From the NCBI GenBank assembly GCA_013289665.1, contig JABCZN010000002.1, positions 248,001-312,000 on the forward strand: 64,000 nt of DNA. The letters run 5' to 3'. The DNA is from Acidobacteriota bacterium. Its GTDB lineage: Bacteria; Acidobacteriota; Terriglobia; Acidiferrales; UBA7541. This document shows, in pieces, positions 18,492 to 26,185 of the stretch. Each line of letters opens with the position of its first letter. Positions within the stretch are counted from its first letter, which is position 1. The notes beneath the pieces were generated by a model that saw nothing but the letters and a program-made list of their open reading frames with translations, did not search any database and was not told the origin of the DNA. A program made the translations under genes and the position numbers.

Positions 18492-19640
18492 ATGCCCCCC
18501 ATCCAATTACTACTTTCCGCCGGCGAGGCTTCCGGCGACATGTATGCTGCGCACCTGGCGACGGCTCTGAAAGAGCGCCTGGACGTGGAGTTATTCGGCA
18601 TGGGCGGGCCGCAGATGCGGGCGGCGGGCGTGGAGATTGTCACGGACTATTCGGAAGTGGCGGTGGTGGGGATTACGGAGATTGTGAAGCACCTGCCTTC
18701 GCTGCTGCGGGCGATGGAGCGGCTAGTGGAGGCGGCTGAGAGGCGGCGACCGGCGCTGGCGATCCTGGTGGATTTTCCGGGATTTCATTTGCGGTTGGCG
18801 CGGAAGCTGAAACCCAGGGGGATTCGAAACGTTTATTACGTCTGCCCGCAATTCTGGGCTTGGCGGCCGTGGCGCGCGCGTCTGGTGCGGCGGCGGTTTC
18901 TGAAGGCGCTGTGCATCTTCCCGTTTGAGGAGAAATTTTTCTCGGACGCAGGTGTGCCGACAAAATTCATCGGGCATCCGCTGGTGGGGGCGGTCGAGGC
19001 GACGAAGGACCGCAAGGAGTTTTCGGAGGAGTTGGGACTGGACGCCAGCCGGTCGATTGTGACGCTTTTGCCAGGAAGCCGCACGGGAGAATTGGTGCAC
19101 CACCTGCCGGTCTTGCGGGAGGCCTGCGCGCTGATTAACGGCCGGGTTCCGGCGCAATTTGTAATTGCAGCGGCGCACGCCCAGGACGTGGAACATCTGA
19201 AAGCGGGCTGGCCGACGGGGATGGTGGTGCGCGTGGTGGAGGGGGCGACGTATAACGCGCTGGCGTCGGCAAACGCGGCGATTGTTTCGAGCGGGACGGC
19301 GACGGTGGAAGCCGCGTTGCTGAATGTGCCCATGGTCGTGATTTACCGGGTGTCACCGTTGACGGCGGCGCTGGCCAAGCCGCTGGTGCGGACGCCTTAT
19401 TTTGCGATGGTGAATTTGATCGCAGAAAGACGCGTGGTGCCGGAGTTGGTGCAGGGAGAGTTTAGGCCGGAGCGCGTGGCGCAGGAGACGTTGCAGCTTT
19501 TGCAGGAACCGAACGCGCGGGAGGCGCAGCGGCGGGGCCTCGAAGAGGTCCGGAAGCGGCTGGGCCCTCCGGGGGCGGTCGGGCGAGCGGCGGATGAGAT
19601 TCTAAGTTTGTTACAAGGGGCGGCTGGCAACGCTTTCTAG
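18492..19640 (+). CDS. lpxB: Lipid-A-disaccharide synthase
   Basis: 382 aa, the normal length. The family start SAGEASGDMYAAHL, the FGMGGPQMRAAG segment, VDFPGFHLRLA, the PQFWAWRPWRA motif, LLPGSRTGEL and the acceptor-site GTATVEAAL are all seen. LpxB joins UDP-2,3-diacyl-GlcN and lipid X (2,3-diacyl-GlcN-1-P) into the lipid A disaccharide at the inner face of the cytoplasmic membrane. Its presence shows that the organism makes an LPS-type outer membrane. It follows the ABC exporter genes by 173 bases that hold repeats, so it probably has its own promoter. Confidence 0.96.
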   Translation: MPPIQLLLSAGEASGDMYAAHLATALKERLDVELFGMGGPQMRAAGVEIVTDYSEVAVVGITEIVKHLPSLLRAMERLVEAAERRRPALAILVDFPGFHLRLARKLKPRGIRNVYYVCPQFWAWRPWRARLVRRRFLKALCIFPFEEKFFSDAGVPTKFIGHPLVGAVEATKDRKEFSEELGLDASRSIVTLLPGSRTGELVHHLPVLREACALINGRVPAQFVIAAAHAQDVEHLKAGWPTGMVVRVVEGATYNALASANAAIVSSGTATVEAALLNVPMVVIYRVSPLTAALAKPLVRTPYFAMVNLIAERRVVPELVQGEFRPERVAQETLQLLQEPNAREAQRRGLEEVRKRLGPPGAVGRAADEILSLLQGAAGNAF

Positions 19641-19702
19641 GGGATTGTTATCCTATATACATCAATCCATCGTCCCTAGGTGCAAGAACGGAAAGGAACT
19701 CG

Positions 19703-21865
19703 ATGACGCGGCGGGAAAATGTCAGGGGTGCGTGCTGGTTGGGTTTGGCATTTCTTGTTCTGACTTTCCTTTCTCCGCTGGCGGCGCAGGAATCGCGCGC
19801 GCCGAATTTTCTGGCTGAGAATTACGAACTTTCCGCTTATCTCGATACGGTAGGGCAAACGATCAATTCGATTGTGAAGGTGGAGTTTCGCGCGCTGGAT
19901 GTTTCGCAGATCGTGCGGGTGGAGCTGCATGAGAATCTGGAAGTGCGGGAAGTGAAGGGACCGGATGGAAAGGCGCTGTCGTTCCAGAGAGAGCCGGACA
20001 ATCCACTCTATCTTTCGGTGACCCTGCCCGCGCCAGTCGCGACGGGCAAGACAGTTTCGCTGACGTTTGCTTATGGCGGGTTGCTCGCGAATGAGGAGAA
20101 CAGTCCAGTGCCGAATCTGAAGGTGGCCTCGATCGGGAAAGAGTGGGCGTACCTGCTGTTGCCGGCACGGTGGTTTCCGCTGACGAATTATCCGGCAAAC
20201 CGGTATACGGGGACGTTCAAGCTGAATGTGCCGGATACGATGGCGGTGGCGGGAACGGGAAAGGCCGAGGCGGCGCAGCCGTTGGCCCCGCGGTCCGCGG
20301 CCGAGGCGAAACGGCTGATGTATACGTTTCATTGCGAGCGGCGAGAACCGAATGGGTCGTTCGTGGCGGGGCCACTGCAGCTGAGCCCGAAGCAGGCAGA
20401 AGGTATCAGCGTGGCGGTGTATGCACCGCGGGCGGATTCGGCGAAGGTGCAGGAATTCGCGAACGTGGTGGCGCACCAGGAGATTCTTTTTTCGGATATG
20501 TTCGGTGCGCTGCCGGATCCGGACATGACCGTGATTGAATTGCCGGACGGAACGCTGCGTGATTTTTCCGGCCCGGGCGTGGTGATGCTGAGCCACCGGC
20601 TGTGGGATCCAAAGTACAGCGACCGGACGTTGAGCCGGCTGGTGGCGACGCAGTGGTGGGGCAACCAGGTGTTGCCTATGAGCATGAGCGATGTGTGGAT
20701 CAGCGACGGGCTGGCTCGATATTCGGAAGAGCTTTATGCGGAGCAGAATTTCGGGAAGGAGGCGGGACTGCGGGCACTGGACGAATTTGCGGTTGGCGCA
20801 TTGATGTATGAGAACTCGGCACCGGTCGCACAGTCGGCGCGGTTGGCTCCTCATTCAAGCGAATACCGCTCGGTGGTGATGAACAAGGGCGCGATGCTGT
20901 TTCACATGCTCCGCGGGCAGATGGGGGATGTCGCGTTCAAGTCCCTGCTGCACGGGTTTTACACGAAGTACCAGGGAAAGACGGCGACGATGGCGGACTT
21001 TGAAAAAATGGCGATTGGTACGGCGAACGCCAACTTGAAGCCGGGCCAGGAGCCGCCGAACCTGCAGGGATATTTTGCGCAGTGGTTGAATTCGACGGGC
21101 GTGCCGGAGTTTTCAATGGAGGATGTGGTCTACCGGACGCGCAAGGGATTCCGTATTGTCGGAAAGATCAGACAGCCGCTGGATACGTTCAGCATGCCGG
21201 TGCAGTTGCGCATTGATACCGAGGGAAATCCGGAGATGAAGTTGATTTATGTTACCGGGACGGAGACGCAGTTCACCGAGGAGACGTTTGGACGGCCGAA
21301 GGCGGGTGGGATCCGGATTGATCCGAATAATCTAATTTTGAAGAGCACGCCGAATTTGCGGGCGCGGGCAGCGATAGCGCGCGGAGAAGAACTGGCCGAG
21401 GTAGGGAAATATTATGATGCTGTGCAGCAGTACCAGCGGGCGCTGAGCATCCAGCCGAGCCGATCGCTGGCGAATTTCCGGATGGGCGAAGCGTTCTTTT
21501 ATCAGAAGAATTATCAGGCGTCGGCGAACGCGTTTCGCGAAGCGCTGGCGACGGTGCCGGAACCTTCTGAGAAGTGGACGGAGGTTTGGAGCCACCTCTA
21601 TCTGGGGAAAATTTTCGACATTTTGGGACAGAGAGAACGGGCGCTCAATGAGTACAACAAGGCGCGGCAGACGAATGACAGTACGGGCGGAGCGCAGGAT
21701 GTGGTGGAGGCATTGATTAAGAAACCGTATACAGAGAGCGGGATGCCTACTCCGTCGCCTGCGGATGCAGCTACGCCTGTGGCGGCTCCGGCAAAAGGTA
21801 AGCAGGCGGATGTGCCGGCCCCGGCATCGGGGGAGAAGCCTACGTTGAAGAGGCCGAATCCGTAG
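19703..21865 (+). CDS. Exported M1-aminopeptidase-like protein lacking the zinc site, with C-terminal TPRs
   Basis: 720 aa with a signal peptide (GLAFLVLTFLSPLAAQ). The middle aligns by eye with the catalytic domain of M1 aminopeptidases: the stretch RLVATQWWGN...DVWISDGLARYSE (about 312-343) corresponds to HExxHQWWGN...WLNEGFAxYxE. The zinc ligands are gone: His, Glu and His are Arg312, Leu313 and Thr316, and the third ligand Glu is Asp335. The GAMEN exopeptidase motif is also not recognisable (SGPGVVML near 289-296). Residues about 555-650 form two or three TPR-like repeats, then a Pro/Ala tail. It is therefore probably a binding or scaffolding protein of the periplasm, not a peptidase. Frame and length are intact. 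Confidence 0.8.
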   Translation: MTRRENVRGACWLGLAFLVLTFLSPLAAQESRAPNFLAENYELSAYLDTVGQTINSIVKVEFRALDVSQIVRVELHENLEVREVKGPDGKALSFQREPDNPLYLSVTLPAPVATGKTVSLTFAYGGLLANEENSPVPNLKVASIGKEWAYLLLPARWFPLTNYPANRYTGTFKLNVPDTMAVAGTGKAEAAQPLAPRSAAEAKRLMYTFHCERREPNGSFVAGPLQLSPKQAEGISVAVYAPRADSAKVQEFANVVAHQEILFSDMFGALPDPDMTVIELPDGTLRDFSGPGVVMLSHRLWDPKYSDRTLSRLVATQWWGNQVLPMSMSDVWISDGLARYSEELYAEQNFGKEAGLRALDEFAVGALMYENSAPVAQSARLAPHSSEYRSVVMNKGAMLFHMLRGQMGDVAFKSLLHGFYTKYQGKTATMADFEKMAIGTANANLKPGQEPPNLQGYFAQWLNSTGVPEFSMEDVVYRTRKGFRIVGKIRQPLDTFSMPVQLRIDTEGNPEMKLIYVTGTETQFTEETFGRPKAGGIRIDPNNLILKSTPNLRARAAIARGEELAEVGKYYDAVQQYQRALSIQPSRSLANFRMGEAFFYQKNYQASANAFREALATVPEPSEKWTEVWSHLYLGKIFDILGQRERALNEYNKARQTNDSTGGAQDVVEALIKKPYTESGMPTPSPADAATPVAAPAKGKQADVPAPASGEKPTLKRPNP

Positions 21866-22136
21866 GGGAGTTGGGGGAACCCGTGCGTTTCAGGCGTTCC
21901 GGCGTGGCTGAAACAGCTTGCGAATAATTCCAAACAAACTTTCTTCAGGGGCTGAAGCCCATTCATCCTCGAAGTCTTGCGCCGGGGCCCGAGCCCCGGC
22001 CTGCCAAAGAAAACTTCCTCCTGGAAATTTGTGACGTTTTCTCCCAAAGCGCCCGCTCGAGAACGCGGCCGCTAGACGAGAAAAGGCGTCGCGTCCGCCC
22101 GGGCGGACGCGCCCCACATAGAAATCATCCCGTCGG
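21866..22136. repeat. Repeat-filled intergenic region (family B copy and GC hairpins)
   Basis: No gene is visible. From 21948 there are two short hairpins, GGGCTGAAGCCC and CCGGGGCCCGAGCCCCGG. At 22049-22076 lies a family B element (GCGCCCGCTCGAGAACGCGG followed by CCGCTAGA). At 22091-22110 is the perfect 20-base palindrome GCGTCCGCCCGGGCGGACGC. The region separates two convergent genes, so some of these stems may also end transcription, although no T run follows them. Confidence 0.65.
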
Positions 22137-22361
22137 CTAGAGTGGGTTGAGGGCGGTTAGTTGGGATTGGGGAACGTTTTTTTGTTGCAGGAGGACGTGG
22201 AAGCGTTCGCCGAGGCCCTCCGGGTAAATCAGGGTTTTTAGCTGGAAGCGGGCGCGGGTGCGGCCGATTTCATCCATGCCTTGGTCGTAGAGATCGGCGA
22301 AGTCGTTTCCCTTTCCTAGAGCTAGAAGAAACGCGGCGAGAAGGGCGGCGAGCGGGGTCAC
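22137..22361 (-). CDS. Small protein, GTG start, coupled to macro-domain gene
   Basis: 74 aa if it starts at the GTG at 22361 (GTG ACC CCG CTC), whose bases overlap the stop of the macro-domain gene (GTGA). It begins with a short hydrophobic run (LAALLAAFLLALG) followed by a charged segment and ends LTALNPL. I do not recognise the family. The overlap and the protein-like composition of the second half argue that it is real; no homologue can be named. Confidence 0.45.
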   Translation of the reverse strand: MTPLAALLAAFLLALGKGNDFADLYDQGMDEIGRTRARFQLKTLIYPEGLGERFHVLLQQKNVPQSQLTALNPL

Positions 22362-22909
22362 GCGGAGGCGGCTCCGGTGGAGTTTTCTTTTTGAAGAGCT
22401 TGCCAGGCGGATTGGAAGATATCGCGCGAGGGCGCATCGAACAGGACGAAGTAGATGGTTTCGAGCGAGGTTTCGCCTTTCAGGTGCTGCAGGGCTTCGG
22501 CGAGCATGATCTGGGCGCACTCATCCATCGGGAAGCCGGAGACGCCGGTACCTACGGCGGGAAAGGCGATGGATTTCAGATTGCGCTCAGCGGCTAGGCG
22601 GAGGGAGTGGGCGGTGGAGGTGCGGAGAGTTTTGGCAGTGGTGCGCATGCCGCCGAGGCTCATGCTGGCGGCGTGGATGACGTGGCGGGCTTTGAGCTTG
22701 CCGCCGCTGGTGATGGCGGCGTAACCGACGGGGATGCTGCCGATTTCGTCGCACTCGCGCTCGATCGATTCGCCACCTTTGCGGGCTATGGCGCCAGCTA
22801 CGCCTGCGCCGAGGATGAGGTCGTTGTTGGCGGCGTTGACGATGGCGTCGACGTCCATTTCGGTTAGGTCGCCCTGCTGGATTTGGATGCGGTCGGTTAG
22901 CGCGGTCAT
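22358..22909 (-). CDS. Macro-domain protein (ADP-ribose / O-acetyl-ADP-ribose binding)
   Basis: 183 aa, almost entirely one macro domain. The motifs IQIQQGDLTEMDVDAIVNAANN (start region), GAGVAGAIARKGG, VIHAAS and the phosphate-binding loop AFPAVGTGVSGFP are clear. Members of the MacroD/YmdB type remove O-acetyl or ADP-ribose groups; the Asn in NAANN and the GTGVxGF loop needed for this are present. It is first of a two-gene unit with the small gene at 22137. The role in acidobacteria is not established; NAD+-metabolite clearance or removal of ADP-ribose from proteins are the usual options. Confidence 0.9.
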   Translation of the reverse strand: MTALTDRIQIQQGDLTEMDVDAIVNAANNDLILGAGVAGAIARKGGESIERECDEIGSIPVGYAAITSGGKLKARHVIHAASMSLGGMRTTAKTLRTSTAHSLRLAAERNLKSIAFPAVGTGVSGFPMDECAQIMLAEALQHLKGETSLETIYFVLFDAPSRDIFQSAWQALQKENSTGAASA

Positions 22910-23058
22910 GGGGATAGTTTAAAACATTTGGGATGGGCAGTAGGAGGAGAAGAGGGGGACTTAAGGCAGAGGGCGCCAAGGTGTCGGCGCGCAGAGGTCA
23001 GAGAGGAGCGGAAGACAAGAGAGTGGCCCGGGGCCTGCCTATTGCGGGCTGGCCGCCT

Positions 23059-23937
23059 CTAGGTTTCAACTCGGGGATCTTTTCCGGCGGAGTAGTCGTG
23101 GACGCCGCGGCCGGATTTGCGGCCCAGGCGGCCTTCGAGGACGTATTGGCGGAGCAGGGGGCTGGGTTTGTATTTTTCGCCGAGGGTGGTGTGCAGGTAT
23201 TCGAGGATTTTCAGGCGGGCGTCGAGGCCGACCAGGTCGACCATTTCAAAGGGGCCCATCGGGTGATTGAGGCCGAGCTTCACGGCTTTATCAATGTCGG
23301 CGGCAGAGGCGATGCCTGCCTCAAGCATGGCGAAGGCTTCGTTGCCGATGAGCGCGTTGATGCGGGAGGTGATGAAGCCGGGGGCTTCGTTGACGATTAC
23401 GGTCTCCTTGCCCATGCGGGTGGCGACGGCGACGCAGGCGGCTGCCGTTTCGTCGGAGGTGTGCGGGGTGCGGATGATTTCGACGAGCTTCATTTTAGGA
23501 ACAGGGTTGAAGAAGTGCATGCCGATGCAGCGCTCGCGGTGGAGGACGATGTCGCTGAAATCACTGATGGCGAGCGAGGAGGTGTTGCTGGCGAAGATGG
23601 CGTTGGGTTTGGCGAATTTGTCGAAGATGGTGAAGAGTTCGAGTTTCATTTCGAGTTCTTCGGGGACGGCTTCGATGATTAGCTCGGCGTCGCGAATGGC
23701 TTCGTCCACGACTTGGGAGGTCGTGATGCGGGTGAGGGCGGCGTCGCGGGCGGAGCCGTCCAACTTGCCGCGACTGACGCCTTCGTCCAGGGATTCGCTG
23801 ATCCAGGTGATGGCTTTGGCGAGCATGGAGCCGGAGACGTCTTCCAGCACGGTGGTGTAGCCGCCGACGGCGGAGGCACAGGCGATGCCGCGGCCCATGG
23901 TACCGGCGCCGATGATGGCGATGGTTTGGATTTGCAT
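23059..23937 (-). CDS. 3-hydroxyacyl-CoA (3-hydroxybutyryl-CoA) dehydrogenase
   Basis: 292 aa from the ATG at 23937 (MQIQTIAIIGAGTMGRGIA), giving the glycine-rich NAD loop GAGTMGRG at the very N-terminus. ASNTSSLAIS, the catalytic His in GMHFFNPVPKMKLVEII, and the C-terminal dimerisation domain with NHPMGPFEMVDLVGLD are typical of the 280-290 aa Hbd/PaaH type. It oxidises (S)-3-hydroxyacyl-CoA with NAD+. It is the last gene of the minus-strand block 23059-29104 that also carries two crotonases, so beta-oxidation-like degradation is the likely context. Confidence 0.94.
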   Translation of the reverse strand: MQIQTIAIIGAGTMGRGIACASAVGGYTTVLEDVSGSMLAKAITWISESLDEGVSRGKLDGSARDAALTRITTSQVVDEAIRDAELIIEAVPEELEMKLELFTIFDKFAKPNAIFASNTSSLAISDFSDIVLHRERCIGMHFFNPVPKMKLVEIIRTPHTSDETAAACVAVATRMGKETVIVNEAPGFITSRINALIGNEAFAMLEAGIASAADIDKAVKLGLNHPMGPFEMVDLVGLDARLKILEYLHTTLGEKYKPSPLLRQYVLEGRLGRKSGRGVHDYSAGKDPRVET

Positions 23938-24034
23938 GCGAGAGTTCCTCCAAGGACGGTCCGGCTCAGAAGGCGGGGCCTGCAAGCTGGACCCGGGAGT
24001 TTGGTCTTGAGGCTTGCTAGAGAGGCCAACAAGA

Positions 24035-24397
24035 TTATGGCCTGGCGCCCAGGGCCAGGATGCGGTAGGCGGCTTCGTCGAAGCCGATGATAATTTGGGA
24101 CCCGCGGAGCAGCAATGGGCGGCGGATTAGGTTGGGGTTCTCGGACATTAGCATGATGGCCTCGGGACGGGTTGGCGATTTCTCGGCCATGTTGCGTTCG
24201 CGATAGAGATCGTTGCGCGTATTTAGGAATAGTTTGTGATCGCCGGTGCCGATGAGTTTGTCGAGTTCGGATTCAGAAAGCGGCGCTTTGTCTAAATCGC
24301 GGGAGTCGAAGTCGAGTTTTAGTTCGAGCAAGAGACCTCTCGCTTTGCGGCAGGTGGTTCAAGTGGGTTTCTGGTAGAAGATACATTTGGTCGTCAT
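24035..24397 (-). CDS. ArsC/Spx-family protein with in-frame UGA at the catalytic cysteine (putative selenoprotein)
   Basis: 120 codons from the ATG at 24397 (GGAG five bases upstream) to 24035. Read through, it begins MTTKCIFYQKPT, then UGA (24359-24361), then TTCRKARGLLLEL. In the ArsC/Spx thioredoxin-fold family this position is the catalytic Cys of a CxxC motif, so a UxxC motif would result. The rest matches the family: SESELDKLIG, KLFLNTRNDLYR and the NLIRRPLLL strand before the C-terminal IGFDE; 120 aa is the usual family length. Immediately 3' of UGA the transcript can form a short stem with a GGUC loop (24327-24344), as in bacterial SECIS elements. Without readthrough only a 12-residue peptide, or a 98-aa product from the TTG at 24331 lacking the active site, would form. 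A nonsense mutation or sequencing error is the alternative. Role: thiol/selenol redox enzyme or arsenate reductase-like; the substrate is unknown. Confidence 0.75.
24327..24344 (-). promoter_or_regulatory. Candidate bSECIS hairpin
   Basis: On the minus strand the bases A-GCGAGA-GGUC-UCUUGC-U form a seven-pair stem (one G-U pair) with a four-base GGUC loop. The first loop G is 22 bases after the last base of the UGA. Bacterial SECIS hairpins lie inside the coding region just after the UGA and carry a G among the first loop bases; the E. coli fdhF loop also contains GGUC. Identification is from visual pairing only. Confidence 0.6.
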
Positions 24398-24501
24398 CTG
24401 GCTCCGGTCGTATTTAAACATTAGGCGTAAATTTGAAGTTAGAGGCAGCCGCCACAAGAGCTCAAAGTCGTACCCTGGGGAGGCAGCTCAGAATGATATC
24501 C

Positions 24502-24825
24502 CTAATACCGGGGGACTTTGGGATCGATTTCGAGCGACCAGCGATCGATGCCGCCTGCGAGGGATTTGGCGGTGGCGATGCCCTGCTGGCGAAGCCAGTT
24601 GACTACGTCCAGGCTGCGCATGCCGTGGTGGCAGTAGCAGATGACGGGTTCGTCGGTGTCGAGCTTTTGCAAATTGGATGGAATTGAGCCCATGGGAATG
24701 AGGACGGCGCCTTCGATGCGGCATTGGGCGTTTTCCCAGGGTTCGCGGACGTCGACGAGGACGAATTTTTCGCCCCTGTCGAAGCGTTGTTTGAGTTCGA
24801 CTGCTGAAATTTCCAGATCGTTCAT
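24502..24825 (-). CDS. Rhodanese-like domain protein
   Basis: 107 aa from the ATG at 24825 (MNDLEISAVELKQRFD). It is a single rhodanese domain: KFVLVDVREPWE at the first CH2-like motif, and the active-site loop CYCHHGMRS containing the catalytic Cys followed by LRQQGI and LAGGIDRW. Single-domain rhodaneses move sulfane sulfur to thiols, and some pass it to molybdopterin or thiamine synthesis or to selenide handling. It directly precedes the UGA-containing ArsC-like gene, which makes sulfur/selenium chemistry a tempting link, but that is inference only. Confidence 0.92.
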   Translation of the reverse strand: MNDLEISAVELKQRFDRGEKFVLVDVREPWENAQCRIEGAVLIPMGSIPSNLQKLDTDEPVICYCHHGMRSLDVVNWLRQQGIATAKSLAGGIDRWSLEIDPKVPRY

Positions 24826-24923
24826 TCGATTCCTCAGAAAAGGCCGGCGGGCTTGGCCGAGTTGAGGCGCGGCACGGCCGATTCCCTTTTGTCTCAAGAG
24901 TTCTTTCCCGGGGCTTACTCCGC

Positions 24924-24950
24924 AAAAGCGGAAGCTGCGCTTCCGCACTC
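24924..24950. repeat. Palindromic intergenic repeat, family A copy 4
   Basis: AAAAGCGGAAGCTGCGCTTC followed by CGCACTC. The arms GCGGAAGC and GCTTCCGC are perfect, with compensatory changes relative to the GGGAGC/GCTCCC arms of the other copies, which shows that pairing is conserved. The following CCAAGG and GGCCGTCCGC resemble the sequence after copy 1. Confidence 0.75.
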
Positions 24951-25021
24951 CAAGGTTGGCCGTCCGCTGCGGCGGATGGCGACAACATTAGAATACCTCA
25001 TTCATTACTTCTTCTGCCTGA

Positions 25022-26140
25022 TTACTGGATGGAGCCTTTGGGGGAGATCCATTGCTTTTCGATGGACTGGATCTCGCTGACGAGTTGCAGGTCTTCTGGT
25101 TGCGGGAGCATCTCCTTGAGGTGCTCGGCATAGTTTCGATCGGCAAGCAGTTCACCGTGGACGCTGTAGGGTTTGCGGGCGTGTTCGCCGATGAAGCGGT
25201 TGAACTTGAAGTCGGGGACGTAGAGTTGCGGCTGGCCGACGGGGACGTTTTTGTTGATCATTTCGACGAGCTTGATGCATTCCTGGTAGTAGAGTTCGCG
25301 GCTGTGCTCGTTCATGCGCTCGAGATTGACAGCGGCTTTGGCGGTGGGCTCATCGTAACGGGCTTTCAGGCCCCAGACGTAGAACCAGTGGGCGGAGCTC
25401 GAGCGATCGACGCCAAACAGGTCGAGGCTGACGGGAATCCACTTGTTGATGTATTTCTGAATGACCTGCGTGGGGACGACGCCGGCTTTGACGATGCGCT
25501 TGATGCCGTCCTGGCCGGTACCTAAATGGAAGGATTCTTCCTTGAGCATGGGAATCATGGATTGGGCGAGCGGGGCGAAGCCGGAATAGCTGAGCATGGT
25601 GAGCTGGTACTTGCCGTCGCGATCGACGAAATCGGTGTAGACGAAGAAGTCGAGCCAGTTGTTGACGTCCTGATTGAAAGCGCCGAGTAGGCGTTTCTGG
25701 TCGAAGGCGCGGCGTTCGAGCATTTTCTGGGCTTCGACGCGGCCGCTGTAGCCGAAGTGATTCATCAGGAGATGGCACATCTGCCATCCATGGCGCATTT
25801 CTTCGGTGACAACGCGGCAGAGCGACTGGCGGTCGTGCTCGCTGGGCGAGGTTTCAAAGAGCCGGCGCTGCTGCTCGACGGAAGCAAATTCGGTGTCGCC
25901 CTGATAGACGATCAAATTGAGCAGGGCGTCGCGCATGCGCTGGTCGGGGATGCTGACAACTTTTTCCCACTTGGGACGTCCCTTATAGGCGCCGAATTCG
26001 ATTTCGTTGGAGCGGGTGGGGCCGAACTTGGCTTCAAATTTGTAGTCGGTGATTTCGGGATAGTCCACACCGATGTCTTTTTGCCAGACACGGAAGAGGT
26101 CGACCCAATCGTCGAAAGTGGAAAGACGTGTTGCCGGCAT
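25022..26140 (-). CDS. BoxB-like / phenylacetate-type di-iron oxygenase component
   Basis: 372 aa. It resembles BoxB, the oxygenase subunit of benzoyl-CoA 2,3-epoxidase, over most of its length: QGDTEFASVEQQRRL, the ligand motifs TEEMRHGWQ and LKEESFHLG (ExxH types), LERRAFDQKRLLGAFN, the FFVYTDFVDRDGKYQL segment and SGFAPLAQSM. It is about 100 residues shorter than BoxB, mainly at the N-terminus. The reductase partner BoxA and lyase BoxC are not in the window. With two crotonases upstream and a hydroxyacyl-CoA dehydrogenase downstream on the same strand, it probably attacks an aromatic or other acyl-CoA. The exact substrate cannot be told from sequence. Confidence 0.8.
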   Translation of the reverse strand: MPATRLSTFDDWVDLFRVWQKDIGVDYPEITDYKFEAKFGPTRSNEIEFGAYKGRPKWEKVVSIPDQRMRDALLNLIVYQGDTEFASVEQQRRLFETSPSEHDRQSLCRVVTEEMRHGWQMCHLLMNHFGYSGRVEAQKMLERRAFDQKRLLGAFNQDVNNWLDFFVYTDFVDRDGKYQLTMLSYSGFAPLAQSMIPMLKEESFHLGTGQDGIKRIVKAGVVPTQVIQKYINKWIPVSLDLFGVDRSSSAHWFYVWGLKARYDEPTAKAAVNLERMNEHSRELYYQECIKLVEMINKNVPVGQPQLYVPDFKFNRFIGEHARKPYSVHGELLADRNYAEHLKEMLPQPEDLQLVSEIQSIEKQWISPKGSIQ

Positions 26141-26185
26141 GAGGGAAGTCTCCTTTGATCAAAACCCTGGGCAGTCGAGAAAAAT

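Noticed and set aside
24035-24331. 98-aa protein from TTG 24331 as the real ArsC-like gene
   Set aside because: It would lack the N-terminal active-site CxxC and its TTG has no SD; the frame upstream continues through a single UGA to an ATG with an SD and family residues.
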